A DNA stretch of 64,000 bases from Tepidanaerobacteraceae bacterium (GCA_024655905.1 JANLFP010000002.1:259829-323828); one strand, 5' to 3'. Counted from the stretch's first letter, positions 26,487 to 35,424 are shown. Numbers and translations are program-made. Notes: a model not told the origin generated them from the letters alone.

Positions 26487-26951
26487 ACGAAGTGCCCTTT
26501 TTGCGGTTATCTTGATAGCAAAGTTATGGATTCAAGGCCTACGGACGAGGGAAGTATTATTAGAAGGCGCAGAGAATGCCCCTCATGCAAAAAAAGATTC
26601 ACCACATATGAAAGAGTGGACGAACTTCCCATCATGGTTATAAAGAAGAACGGAAACAGGGAAGTCTTCGACCCACACAAGATCATTAACGGTCTTTTGA
26701 AAGCTTGTGAAAAACGCCCGGTCGCAATGGACGTTTTGCAAAATATAGCCAATGATGTGGAAAAGGAATTGAAAAACGCGATGGAACAGGAAGTGGAGAG
26801 TTGTAAAATAGGTGAAATGGTCATGAGGAGGCTCAAGAATGTGGATGAAGTTGCTTATGTCCGGTTTGCATCGGTATATCGGCAGTTCAAGGATATCAAC
26901 TCTTATATAGAAGAAATTGAGAGGCTGCAAAAGCAAAATAAAAAAGAATGA
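26487..26951 (+). CDS. nrdR: Ribonucleotide reductase repressor NrdR, non-canonical start
   Basis: A 154-residue repressor of ribonucleotide reductase genes: an N-terminal zinc ribbon KCPFCG (about 2-7) with [15 protein letters not shown] (about 31-45), then an ATP-cone domain from [14 protein letters not shown] onward. The family starts MKCPxCG, and the matching codon here is ACG at 26487, placed seven bases after GGGGG (26475-26479). No ATG, GTG or TTG lies in frame between this point and a TTG at 26418 that lacks a ribosome site and would add 23 residues. ATT at 26484 is another possibility. Either the gene uses a rare start or the sequence has a base change. Confidence 0.88.
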   Translation, partial: TKCPFCGYLDSKVMDSRPTDEGSIIRRRRECPSCKKRFTTYERVDELPIMVIKKNGNREVFDPHKIINGLLKACEKRPVAMDVLQNIANDVEKELKNAMEQEVESCKIGEMVMRRLKNVDEVAYVRFASVYRQFKDINSYIEEIERLQKQNKKE

Positions 26952-26974
26952 AACCCATGGAGGTATACATATAG

Positions 26975-28690
26975 ATGCCCTGGGAAAAGGTAAAAAGATT
27001 TAAAGAGCTCGTCAAAGATGAAATATCGCTTGTGCCAAGAAAGAACATCAATTCTGTTCCCAACAATGTCGCACTGGTCTTTCCAAACTCTTACAGCCTG
27101 GGTATGTCCAACCTGGGATTTCATTCAATATTCTATCAGATAAATTCCAGGGATGATTCCCTATGCCACAGAGCATTTGCTTCACTGGCAGATAAGGTTT
27201 CTCTGGAAGCCAGGGCTTTTGAATCATATCAGCCTTTGGGTGTTTACGATATATTAGCATTTTCCATTTCATTCGAACTGGATTATATAAATATCCTTAA
27301 AATTCTTGACAGAGCCGGATTGCCGCTGATGTCAAAGGACAGGGAAAAGCCACTTGTGATTGCTGGTGGTCCGGCAGTGACGTTCAATCCCGAGCCACTT
27401 GCCATATTTTTTGACGCCTTTGTCATAGGCGAGGGAGAGGAAGTAATCCATGAGATAATCGAGACTTATGCAAAATATAAAAACAAGACAAAGAAGGAAA
27501 TGCTGGAAGCTCTTTCTACAATCGAGGGTGTTTATGTACCTTCTTTTTACGAAATAAAGTATGACAATCTCGGAAGGATAGTTGAATTTCAGACAAAAAA
27601 CGGTATTCCTCCCAGTGTTAGGAAAAGATGGATAAAAAGGCTCGACGATGTTAAAACCGAATCTGTCGTGCTTACTACAAACACCGAATTTCGCGACATG
27701 TTCCTTGTTGAAGTTTCCAGAGGGTGTGGAAGGAATTGCAGGTTCTGCATGGCGGGATATTGCTACAGAATCCCTAGAGCCAGGTCTCTCGAACGTATTT
27801 TTGAAAGGGCGGAGTTCGGCTCAAAATACAAAGAAAAAATAGGCCTCGTTGGAGCGGCGGTATCCGATTATCCGTATATCGATGAGCTTTCTAAAAAATT
27901 TATTGAGAATAAAATAAAATTTTCTGTTTCTTCATTGAGAGCCGACACTTTGAGGGAGCCTTTGATGGATGGGCTTGCCAGAAGCGGGCACAGGACGTTG
28001 ACCATAGCTCCAGAAGCCGGTTCGCAGCGTTTGAGAGATGTTATCAACAAGGGCATCAATGAAGAGCATGTTCGGAATTCCATTAGCTTGGCGCATAAAG
28101 CCGGCATCAACAATATCAAACTCTATTACATAATAGGTCTTCCAACAGAAACGGACAGCGATATTAGAGAAATGATTAGTTTTCTGATCGACATTAAAGA
28201 ATCAATGAAAGATAAGGAAGGCAAATCGGGCGATTTGTCGGTTAGCGTAAATCCTTTTATTCCGAAGCCGTGGACTCCGTTTCAATGGTTCGGAATGGAA
28301 TCCATCGACGCTTTAAATAAGAAAATACACAGGCTTCAAGGATATTTGAAAAGTGCAGGCATAAGGCTAAACTTTGAGAGCCCCAGGCTTTCCGAGATAC
28401 AGTCAGCCCTTTCCAGGGGCGACAGGATGACCGGGCTCTTGCTGCATGAAGCGTATAAGCATGGAGGCAAGATTTCATCTTATAAAATGGCGGTAATTGA
28501 TGGGAGGAATATTGAATATTATGCTCACAGACATTTTGATTTGCAAGATGCGCTTCCATGGCATCATATAGACATTGGACTGAAAAAAGAATATTTTATA
28601 AATGAATTTAAGCGGGCTCTTAAAGGAGAGATCGGCAGTACTTGCACCGGTGAAACATGTGAAACATGCCGGATATGCAAAAAGGACTAG
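26975..28690 (+). CDS. B12-binding-domain radical SAM protein (TIGR03960-like)
   Basis: A 571-residue radical SAM protein. The N terminus (about 1-200) resembles a cobalamin-binding fold (NNVALVFPNSYSLGMSNLGF), and the cluster motif CGRNCRFC (CxxxCxxC) is at about 250-260. The partner block LTIAPEAGSQRLRDVINKG is typical of the TIGR03960 family. The tail carries four cysteines in CTGETCETCRIC, suited to an extra metal site. The substrate is unknown. The family is usually followed by a DUF2344 gene, rng and ribosomal protein genes; here pgeF follows instead. GGAGGT precedes the ATG. Confidence 0.85.
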   Translation: MPWEKVKRFKELVKDEISLVPRKNINSVPNNVALVFPNSYSLGMSNLGFHSIFYQINSRDDSLCHRAFASLADKVSLEARAFESYQPLGVYDILAFSISFELDYINILKILDRAGLPLMSKDREKPLVIAGGPAVTFNPEPLAIFFDAFVIGEGEEVIHEIIETYAKYKNKTKKEMLEALSTIEGVYVPSFYEIKYDNLGRIVEFQTKNGIPPSVRKRWIKRLDDVKTESVVLTTNTEFRDMFLVEVSRGCGRNCRFCMAGYCYRIPRARSLERIFERAEFGSKYKEKIGLVGAAVSDYPYIDELSKKFIENKIKFSVSSLRADTLREPLMDGLARSGHRTLTIAPEAGSQRLRDVINKGINEEHVRNSISLAHKAGINNIKLYYIIGLPTETDSDIREMISFLIDIKESMKDKEGKSGDLSVSVNPFIPKPWTPFQWFGMESIDALNKKIHRLQGYLKSAGIRLNFESPRLSEIQSALSRGDRMTGLLLHEAYKHGGKISSYKMAVIDGRNIEYYAHRHFDLQDALPWHHIDIGLKKEYFINEFKRALKGEIGSTCTGETCETCRICKKD

Positions 28691-28703
28691 GGGGCAGTCA
28701 GTT

Positions 28704-29516
28704 TTGGATTTTGAAATGAGACAAAAAGAGGTTTTAAAATATCTCGTCATTCCATCATTTGAGAAGACAGGTCTTGTAAGACACGGTTTTTCGACTCGAA
28801 TAGGAGGAGTTAGCGATAAACCGTATGATTATTTGAACCTGGGGCTAAAAAAAGCGGACAATTTAGAAAATGTTTTGGAGAATTATCGCATTATGTGTGA
28901 TGCCATAGACATAGATTTATACAGCCTGGTCTTGTCAGATCAGGTTCACGGCGACGAAATTTATGAAGCCGGAGTGGTGGACAGGGGGAAAGGCATTTGG
29001 AAAGCGAGTGATATTTTTCGCAAAGATGCTTTGATAACAAAACAAAAAAAAGTAGCGTTGGTGACTTTTTATGCGGATTGTGTACCGTTGTTTTTCCTGG
29101 ATGTTGAAACGCCTGCCATAGCCTTGGCCCATGCGGGATGGAGGGGAACCGTGAAAAAGATTGGTCAGAAGACTGTAGCATGGATGATGAAAAATTATGG
29201 TTCTGATCCGGGGAATATCCTGGTAGGCATAGGGCCATGCATTAAAAAATGTTGTTATGAAGTGGATGAGCCGGTGGCAAGCGAATTTAAAAAGGCGTTT
29301 GCCTACTTTGAAGAGCTAATGGTAGATAAAGGCGAGGGGCATTTTATGCTGGATCTGGTTATGGCTAACAGCCGTCAGCTCGAGGAAATAGGTATCAAAC
29401 CTCAGAATATGACCATAAGCCATTACTGCACTTGCTGCAGCAATGATATATTTTTTTCCTACAGGGCTGATGGTGGTAAAACCGGAAGCATGGCGGCTTT
29501 TATAGAACTAGTGTGA
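28704..29516 (+). CDS. pgeF: Peptidoglycan editing factor PgeF (YfiH/YlmD)
   Basis: A 270-residue multicopper-oxidase-like (DUF152) protein. The zinc-site motifs are ADCVPLFF, HAGWRGT and GPCIKKCCYEV, and YCTCCSNDIFFSYR is near the end. In other bacteria the family removes wrongly built muropeptide precursors or acts on nucleosides. The TTG at 28704 is chosen over an ATG at 28716 because GGGGG (28690-28694) is correctly placed. In Bacillus the gene sits next to ylmE and sepF; in this genome those genes are 20 kb away. Confidence 0.88.
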   Translation: MDFEMRQKEVLKYLVIPSFEKTGLVRHGFSTRIGGVSDKPYDYLNLGLKKADNLENVLENYRIMCDAIDIDLYSLVLSDQVHGDEIYEAGVVDRGKGIWKASDIFRKDALITKQKKVALVTFYADCVPLFFLDVETPAIALAHAGWRGTVKKIGQKTVAWMMKNYGSDPGNILVGIGPCIKKCCYEVDEPVASEFKKAFAYFEELMVDKGEGHFMLDLVMANSRQLEEIGIKPQNMTISHYCTCCSNDIFFSYRADGGKTGSMAAFIELV

Positions 29517-29539
29517 TATTCGCCAACTGGATGTTGGGT

Positions 29540-29606
29540 GCCGGATTAAGTTGGAATTTGCTGCTTTTGCATTCCTTCAATCCGACATCTGACTTCCGGC
29601 TTTTTT
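29540..29606 (+). terminator. Terminator-like hairpin after pgeF
   Basis: The outer arms GCCGG (29540-29544) and CCGGC (29596-29600) are followed by six T. Inner pairings such as GGAAT/ATTCC (29553-29557 and 29571-29575) make a long imperfect stem. It lies between pgeF and the Pho regulator genes. Confidence 0.6.
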
Positions 29607-29663
29607 AAAATTTGCCTTGAGCCGTTGAATTGAGTGTTAGATTGCGACAATGGAGGATGATTT

Positions 29664-30362
29664 ATGGCGAAAGAAAAAATACTTGTTGTTGACGATGAGC
29701 CGCATATAGTGGAACTGGTAAGGTTTAACTTGGAAGCCGGAGGATTTAAAGTCTTCGAAGCCGTTGACGGTCAAAAGGCGATAGAACTTGCCCAGTCGGA
29801 AAAACCCGATTTGATTTTGCTGGATTTAATGCTTCCAGGAATTGATGGTTTGGAAGTTTGCAGGATACTGCGTCAGCAGAAGCCAACCCAGGATATACCT
29901 ATAATAATGCTAACTGCAAAGAGCGAAGAGATAGACAAAGTACTTGGGCTTGAAATGGGAGCCGATGATTATATTACAAAACCATTCAGCCCGAGAGAGT
30001 TGACAGCCAGGGTAAAGGCGGTGCTGCGAAGGTCATCTAGTTCCGAGAAAAACGAAAATAGCATCAAAATAGGGAATCTGTTTATGGATATAGAAAAGCA
30101 TGAAGTACTGGTGGCCGGAGAAAAGCAGGAATTTACACCGAAAGAGTTTGACCTGCTGAAGCTGCTGGCATCTAATCCCGGCAAGGTTTTCTCCAGAGAA
30201 TACCTCCTCGAAAACATATGGGGATATGATTACCTGGGGGATACCAGGACGGTAGATGTCCATATAAGGCATCTTCGGCAAAAAATAGAAAGGGATTCGG
30301 AAAAGCCGGTTTATATAGAAACTGTCAGAGGCATCGGTTACAAGTTCAATAAGCCGGAGTGA
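29664..30362 (+). CDS. OmpR/PhoB-family response regulator (phosphate control)
   Basis: A 232-residue response regulator with a receiver domain (VDDE at about 9-12, phosphorylated D54 in LLDLMLP, and the lysine in TKPF) and a winged-helix effector domain ending in DVHIRHLRQKIE and ETVRGIGYKF. Its pairing with a PhoR-type kinase and with pstB-phoU points to control of phosphate uptake, so PhoB/PhoP is the likely identity. TGGAGGATG precedes the ATG. Its stop overlaps the next ATG (TGATG). I found no clear Pho box upstream. Confidence 0.92.
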   Translation: MAKEKILVVDDEPHIVELVRFNLEAGGFKVFEAVDGQKAIELAQSEKPDLILLDLMLPGIDGLEVCRILRQQKPTQDIPIIMLTAKSEEIDKVLGLEMGADDYITKPFSPRELTARVKAVLRRSSSSEKNENSIKIGNLFMDIEKHEVLVAGEKQEFTPKEFDLLKLLASNPGKVFSREYLLENIWGYDYLGDTRTVDVHIRHLRQKIERDSEKPVYIETVRGIGYKFNKPE

Positions 30363-31783
30363 TGTTTTTGCAAAAAAAGCTATTAAAAACACTCATATTA
30401 TTGACAATTATTTCGGTGGGTATAACAGCCATTTTTCTTTTTATAGGCCTAAAAGATTATTGTTTTAAAAGCGTCAGGGCTTATATTTCATATAATGTAA
30501 TATTTTTTAAAATGTTACGGTCCCTGATGACTGCGGCTTTATTCAGCGGGGTATTAGCACTATTTTTATGGGGCAGGATTTCTGAACGGATCTTTTTCCC
30601 GCTGAAAGAGATGATACGTGTGACAAAGGCATACGCAAATGGCAACTTTGCAGAATCCATTCATGTCAACTATCCTGACGAGCTGGGAGATTTGGGAGAA
30701 ACCATCAATTTTATGGCATCAAGGCTGCAAAAATCAATGCATGAACTGGATGAAAGAGCTACAAGAATGGAATCCATTCTCAGAGGAATGGTTGACGGAA
30801 TCCTGGCTGTTGACAATGCAGGCAGAATTATGCTGGTAAATCCGGTAGCGGAGAAAATGTTTAACATAAGAGCTCCGGATGTGACAGGCAGATATTTGAT
30901 TGAAGTAATAAGAAATTATGAGCTCAATGAATTCATAAAAGCATCGTTAAAAAGAGGCATCGTTTCTTTCAAGGAATTGATATTTCTTCCCGACGAACAG
31001 ATTTTGAGAGTGCATGTAAGCCCTATTGAGGATTTTTCGGGAAAGACGCTGGGCATCGTGGCGGTTATAAGAGATATCACCGAGCTTCGCAGGCTGGAAA
31101 AAGTACGTTCCGATTTTGTTGCCAATGTTTCCCATGAGCTCAGGACTCCTCTTACTTCCATAAAAGGCTTTGTAGAAACTCTGCTGGACGGAGCTTATAA
31201 GGATCCGAATCTTTCCAAAAGGTTCTTGAGTATCATAGATTTTGAGACAGGTAGACTTAACCGCCTCATAAACGACCTTCTTGACCTGTCGCAGCTGGAG
31301 ACCAATCAAATAAAACTCCAAATAGAAACGGTTAAATTGCCTGAATTTGTGGACGAAATCATAGCAATTTTTGACGCGCGTCTTGGAGAAAAAAGTTTAA
31401 GTTTTTCCACATATATTCCCGATGACCTACCCGGCGTAAAAGCAGACCCAGATTGGTTGCGGCAGGTATTCATAAATCTGGTGGACAATGCAGTTAAATA
31501 TACTCCGCCTAGGGGAAAGATTTGGATTGAAGCAGAAGAAAAAGGAGATTTTGTAGAAATACGCGTTTGCGATACCGGCATTGGCATTCCGGGCCAGGAC
31601 ATATCCAGGATTTTTGAAAGATTTTACCGGGTAGATAAAGCCAGATCACGGCAGTTAGGTGGAACGGGCCTTGGCCTTTCCATAGTAAAGCATATTATAA
31701 AATCCCTTGGAGGAGAAATAAAAGTGGAGAGCAAAGTGGGGAAAGGAAGCAAGTTTATCTTTTTATTAAAAAAAGCGGATTAA
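30362..31783 (+). CDS. phoR: Sensor histidine kinase PhoR
   Basis: A 473-residue kinase with two membrane segments (about 8-30 and 53-71), a HAMP linker (about 72-125), a PAS domain (about 135-240), HisKA with SHELRTPL (H258) and an HATPase domain with NLVDNAVKYTP, DTGIGIPG and GGTGLGLSIVKHI. The extracytoplasmic loop is only about 20 residues, so it probably senses phosphate through PstB/PhoU rather than directly. The ATG at 30362 overlaps the regulator stop by one base; a GTG one codon upstream is an alternative. The order phoB-phoR-pstB-phoU supports the phosphate role. Confidence 0.9.
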   Translation: MFLQKKLLKTLILLTIISVGITAIFLFIGLKDYCFKSVRAYISYNVIFFKMLRSLMTAALFSGVLALFLWGRISERIFFPLKEMIRVTKAYANGNFAESIHVNYPDELGDLGETINFMASRLQKSMHELDERATRMESILRGMVDGILAVDNAGRIMLVNPVAEKMFNIRAPDVTGRYLIEVIRNYELNEFIKASLKRGIVSFKELIFLPDEQILRVHVSPIEDFSGKTLGIVAVIRDITELRRLEKVRSDFVANVSHELRTPLTSIKGFVETLLDGAYKDPNLSKRFLSIIDFETGRLNRLINDLLDLSQLETNQIKLQIETVKLPEFVDEIIAIFDARLGEKSLSFSTYIPDDLPGVKADPDWLRQVFINLVDNAVKYTPPRGKIWIEAEEKGDFVEIRVCDTGIGIPGQDISRIFERFYRVDKARSRQLGGTGLGLSIVKHIIKSLGGEIKVESKVGKGSKFIFLLKKAD

Positions 31784-31855
31784 CAATAATTTAATATTGA
31801 TATAAAATGAAATAAACATTAAAAATATATTGTTTAACATGCGGGGTGAGTTAAA

Positions 31856-32611
31856 ATAGAAAACAAGATTTATACTGAGGGTTTAAACCTGTATTACGGT
31901 AAATTTCAAGCTTTGAAGAATATTTCAATGCAGATAAAACAAAATAAAGTTACTGCTTTGATAGGCCCTTCAGGTTGCGGCAAATCAACCTTTTTGAGAA
32001 CCCTTAACCGAATGAACGACTTGATTGAGGACGCGCACATCGAAGGGAAAATTTTACTGGATAACAAGAATATATACGACAAAGATGTGGATGTGGTAGA
32101 CTTAAGGAAACGCGTTGGAATGGTCTTCCAAAAACCAAACCCCTTCCCGATGACCATATATGACAATATCGCATACGGCCCAAGAATACACGGGAACAGG
32201 GATAAAAAGAAGCTGGATGAAATCGTAGAAAGAAGCCTTATAGGAGCGGCTTTATGGGATGAGGTGAAGGACCGGTTGAGACATTCCGCTCTGGGACTTT
32301 CGGGAGGCCAGCAACAGAGATTGTGCATTGCGCGCGTGCTGGCGGTAGAGCCTGAAGTCGTTTTGATGGATGAGCCGTGTTCCGCTCTGGACCCCATTTC
32401 TACCATGAAAATTGAGGAATTGATCGAACAGTTAAAACAAAATTATACAATAATTATAGTTACCCATAATATGCAGCAAGCAGGCAGAATATCGGATTAC
32501 ACGGCATTTTTTCTAAACGGAGAAGTAATTGAATTCGGGATGACTGAAGATTTGTTTTATAATCCAAAGCACAAGAAAACAGAGGAATATATAACCGGTC
32601 GTTTCGGTTGA
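31856..32611 (+). CDS. pstB: Phosphate ABC transporter ATPase PstB, non-canonical start
   Basis: The ATPase of the Pst phosphate importer, 251 residues if started at ATA 31856. Walker A is GPSGCGKST (about 37-45), the ABC signature is LSGGQQQRL, and Walker B is [12 protein letters not shown]. The first strands ([15 protein letters not shown]) lie upstream of the first canonical start, TTG 31913, and are clearly coding. The frame is closed by TGA at 31847, and only ATA (or GTT 31850) remains. GGGG (31843-31846) is 9 bases before ATA. The genes for PstS, PstC and PstA are not beside it. Confidence 0.93.
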   Translation: MENKIYTEGLNLYYGKFQALKNISMQIKQNKVTALIGPSGCGKSTFLRTLNRMNDLIEDAHIEGKILLDNKNIYDKDVDVVDLRKRVGMVFQKPNPFPMTIYDNIAYGPRIHGNRDKKKLDEIVERSLIGAALWDEVKDRLRHSALGLSGGQQQRLCIARVLAVEPEVVLMDEPCSALDPISTMKIEELIEQLKQNYTIIIVTHNMQQAGRISDYTAFFLNGEVIEFGMTEDLFYNPKHKKTEEYITGRFG

Positions 32612-32639
32612 TATTTTAACATGGAAAGGAGGCAAAAAC

Positions 32640-33302
32640 ATGATTTCAGCAAGGCCTTCGTTTGACAGGGAACTGCAGGAACTCCAGCAGGATATACTGC
32701 GCATGGGAAGCATGGTGGAACAGCAAATATACAACGCTGTGGAATCGCTTGTGAAAAAGGACGAAAAACTGGCTAACAAAGTGATAGAAGATGATGACAT
32801 AGTGGATGAAATGGAACACCAGATTGAAGATAAGTGTATCAAATTAATTGCGAGGCAGCATCCCTTAGCAAAAGATTTGAGAGTGATTTTTACAGGGGTA
32901 AAAATTGCGACGGACCTTGAAAGGATGTCCGATAACTCCATCGATATTGCCAGAACGACAATAAGATTGCTGGGTCAGCAGTATATAAAGCCATTGATAG
33001 ATATTCCCCGCATGGCTTATTTGACCAGGGAAATGGTCAGGACAGCCCTGGATGCCTATATTAACCAGGATGTGGAGGCAGCCCAAAAGGTATGTGAGGC
33101 AGATGATGAGATCGATCATTTGTATTCGCAGATTTTCAGAGAACTTCTGGTTATTATGATGGAAGATCCCAAAACTATTTCTCACGCCACACAGCTGCTG
33201 TTTGTAGGAAGGTATCTCGAGCGCATTGCCGATCACGCCACGAACCTGGGTGAATGGATTATTTACCTGGTAACCGGCGAGAAAAAGGAGCTTAATAACT
33301 GA
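32640..33302 (+). CDS. phoU: Phosphate signalling protein PhoU
   Basis: A 220-residue PhoU made of two three-helix repeats. The acidic metal-binding motifs are DDDIVDEMEHQIED (about 51-64) and its counterpart EADDEIDHLYSQIFRE (about 153-168). PhoU links the Pst transporter to PhoR and damps the phosphate response. AAAGGAGG precedes the ATG. It ends the pho unit; tandem hairpins and a terminator follow. Confidence 0.95.
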   Translation: MISARPSFDRELQELQQDILRMGSMVEQQIYNAVESLVKKDEKLANKVIEDDDIVDEMEHQIEDKCIKLIARQHPLAKDLRVIFTGVKIATDLERMSDNSIDIARTTIRLLGQQYIKPLIDIPRMAYLTREMVRTALDAYINQDVEAAQKVCEADDEIDHLYSQIFRELLVIMMEDPKTISHATQLLFVGRYLERIADHATNLGEWIIYLVTGEKKELNN

Positions 33303-33327
33303 GGCGAGCATATAACGTTATTTCCCT

Positions 33328-33343
33328 GCCGGAGATAGCCGGC
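33328..33343 (+). other. Short hairpin after phoU
   Basis: GCCGG and CCGGC arms around the loop AGATAG. It stands just upstream of the terminator at 33352 and has no T run of its own. It may stabilise the 3' end of the phoU message. Confidence 0.5.
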
Positions 33344-33351
33344 ATCCGGGT

Positions 33352-33373
33352 GGCCGCAAAGCGGCCGTTTTTT
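33352..33373 (+). terminator. Rho-independent terminator after phoU
   Basis: GGCCGC and GCGGCC arms with an AAA loop, then G and six T. Confidence 0.88.
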
Positions 33374-33483
33374 ATTTTGCAGGTAACGATAAGCCGTTGA
33401 CCGAATGAGATATCATTCCAAAGGAGAAGGAATTCTGGAATAAATTAAAAAAGCCTAGGGAAACATAAGGATAGAAATTTAGG

Positions 33484-33498
33484 ATGGAAATTTTCCAT
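33484..33498. repeat. 15-base palindrome upstream of the DUF1614 gene
   Basis: ATGGAAA and TTTCCAT flank a central T, 17 bases before the GTG start at 33516. It could be an operator or a small mRNA hairpin; nothing else supports a function. Confidence 0.35.
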
Positions 33499-33515
33499 TA
33501 AAGCGAGGTGTTATT

Positions 33516-34229
33516 GTGCCCATTGGAGTTATTCTTTTGCTGGTTATAGCAGTCCTTATTTATTTTGGCCTTTTGCAGAGGGTTTTAGACAGAATGCATA
33601 TGTCTGATAAACTGGCACTGGCTTTTGTAGGCGCCATGATTCTTGGCACTTTTCTACCAGCCATCCCCTTGGGCAAGGGGCTTTCTATAAATCTCGGTGG
33701 AGGCGTGGTGCCAATAATAATAGCGATATATCTAATTTCCACATCCAGTACAGGGCAGGAAAGAATGAGGGCTATTGTCGCATCAATCGTGACGGGAGTG
33801 GCGATATACGCTGCAGGCAGGCTGCTTCCAGCCGAACCGGGCACAATGTTCATCGATCCGATGATAGCTTTTTCCGCATTGGCTGGAATAGTGGCTTACC
33901 TTCTTGGCCGTTCCCGAAGGGGGGCATTTACAGCGGGGATTTTGGGAATCGTAATCAGCGATTTCATTTATGCTATGGGTATAACCACAAGGCCTATCGG
34001 TACTGTCATAGGTGGAGCTGGGGTTTTTGATGCGGAAATAATTGCCGGAGTAATAGCGGTGGTGCTGTGCGAAATCGTGGGAGAAACCAGGGAAAGACTT
34101 CAAGGGGGTACGGCAGCCAAAGCCGACAGCAAATCCCCTGAGAATCCGGAAATGGCAAGTATGCTGGCAGAGAGTGATACTGAATCATCAAAAGAGGGTG
34201 AACAGGAAAATGAAAAAAACCATGAATAA
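33516..34229 (+). CDS. DUF1614 family membrane protein
   Basis: A 237-residue protein with about seven membrane segments and a charged, Glu/Ser-rich tail (about 195-237). The blocks LGTFLPAIPLGKGLSINLGG and the following VVPIIIAIYLI are characteristic of DUF1614. No function is known; the family is common in spore-forming Clostridia. GCGAGGTG precedes the GTG start. The gene overlaps the start of spoIIP by 20 bases, so the two are coupled. Confidence 0.82.
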   Translation: MPIGVILLLVIAVLIYFGLLQRVLDRMHMSDKLALAFVGAMILGTFLPAIPLGKGLSINLGGGVVPIIIAIYLISTSSTGQERMRAIVASIVTGVAIYAAGRLLPAEPGTMFIDPMIAFSALAGIVAYLLGRSRRGAFTAGILGIVISDFIYAMGITTRPIGTVIGGAGVFDAEIIAGVIAVVLCEIVGETRERLQGGTAAKADSKSPENPEMASMLAESDTESSKEGEQENEKNHE

Positions 34230-35415
34230 AACAATTGCCTTTTTTGCACTCTTTGTTGCCTTGTTTTGCTTTTGCTCCGAAGCAGTTGCAGAAGAAGAAA
34301 AACAAGATGGCTATTATACAGCATATGAGGAAGGTACTGATAAAAAAATTTTTGCCACCAGCATGATAGTAAATGTTGGAGATCAGTATCTGGATGAAGA
34401 CAATAATTTTTATGAGATTATAAAGGTTTCAGGGGATAAGGCATTTGCAAGGTTTTTGCGCAAGGTGGATATAGCAAAATCTTTGGATTTTCCTGAAGCG
34501 AAGGCCATGGCGTCTGACGTTCAAGGGGACTATGGTGTTCTAAAAACTGCAGAATTAAAAAAAGAGAAGGTCATAGCGATATATCATACCCATAGCGATG
34601 AATCTTATATACCTACGGACGGCAAATCCAGCATTCCGTATAAAGGCGGAATATTCAAGGTTGGCGATTCATTGACGGCGGCGCTCGAAAGAAAGGGTAT
34701 AAAGGTTATTCATTCCATGAAGCCGCATGATCCTCATGATTCCATGGCTTATCAAAGGTCGCGGCGTACCGCAATGGATCTCTTAAAGCAAGGTCCCGAT
34801 GCGCTCGTGGATGTTCACAGGGATGCTGTTCCTGCTGAAGAATACCAGGGGGACATTAATGGAAAACAACTTGCCAAAGTCAGGCTGGTAGTTGGCCGAC
34901 AAAACCCTCAGATGAGCACCATCAATAATTTTGCATGGCAATTGAAGGCCTCTGCGGATAAAAAATACCCCGGGCTTGTAAAAGGGATATTTTACGGAAA
35001 AGGAGGGTATAATCAGGATTTATATCCTCATTCAATGCTGATTGAAGCAGGAACATATACAAATTCGCGGTATAATGCTGAAGACGGGATTGATTTTATG
35101 GCTGATGTAATAGCCGATACAATTTACGGTGCTGATTATCAGAAAAAAGCCGGCCCCGGGGGCAGTGCCACGACACAAATTCCTGGTGAAGGCGGTGGAG
35201 CTGCTAAAGCAATAGGATGGATTGCCGGCATTACAATTGCAGGAATTGGAGTTTTCATGCTCATAAGCACAGGTGGCTGGAAAGAACTTTCAACCAAGGT
35301 GGGGCGTTTTGCAGGCTCAGAATTTGCCAATTTCCTGGGAAATATAAAAAAAATAGGCTCAAGAAGGCAAAAAAAACCCGATGAAAATAATAAAGAAAAT
35401 GATAAAAATGAATGA
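34210..35415 (+). CDS. spoIIP: Stage II sporulation protein SpoIIP
   Basis: A 401-residue secreted or membrane-anchored peptidoglycan hydrolase acting in engulfment. It has a signal peptide ending near SEAVA (about 27-31), the catalytic HTH motif in IAIYHTHSDESY (about 119-130), a second conserved block ALVDVHRDAVP (about 198-208), and a C-terminal membrane segment (about 335-355) followed by a basic Lys/Asn-rich tail. In Bacillus, SpoIIP works with SpoIID and SpoIIM and cleaves both peptide and glycan bonds. A C-terminal anchor after the enzyme domain is unlike the N-terminal anchor of Bacillus SpoIIP. GAGGGTG lies 9 bases before the ATG at 34210. Confidence 0.87.
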   Translation: MKKTMNKTIAFFALFVALFCFCSEAVAEEEKQDGYYTAYEEGTDKKIFATSMIVNVGDQYLDEDNNFYEIIKVSGDKAFARFLRKVDIAKSLDFPEAKAMASDVQGDYGVLKTAELKKEKVIAIYHTHSDESYIPTDGKSSIPYKGGIFKVGDSLTAALERKGIKVIHSMKPHDPHDSMAYQRSRRTAMDLLKQGPDALVDVHRDAVPAEEYQGDINGKQLAKVRLVVGRQNPQMSTINNFAWQLKASADKKYPGLVKGIFYGKGGYNQDLYPHSMLIEAGTYTNSRYNAEDGIDFMADVIADTIYGADYQKKAGPGGSATTQIPGEGGGAAKAIGWIAGITIAGIGVFMLISTGGWKELSTKVGRFAGSEFANFLGNIKKIGSRRQKKPDENNKENDKNE

Positions 35416-35424
35416 GGGATCTTT

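Noticed and set aside
26449-26643. Alternative plus-strand frame starting at an ATG before nrdR
   Set aside because: It is one base out of frame with the conserved zinc ribbon and gives no recognisable product; it matters only for the indel hypothesis about nrdR.
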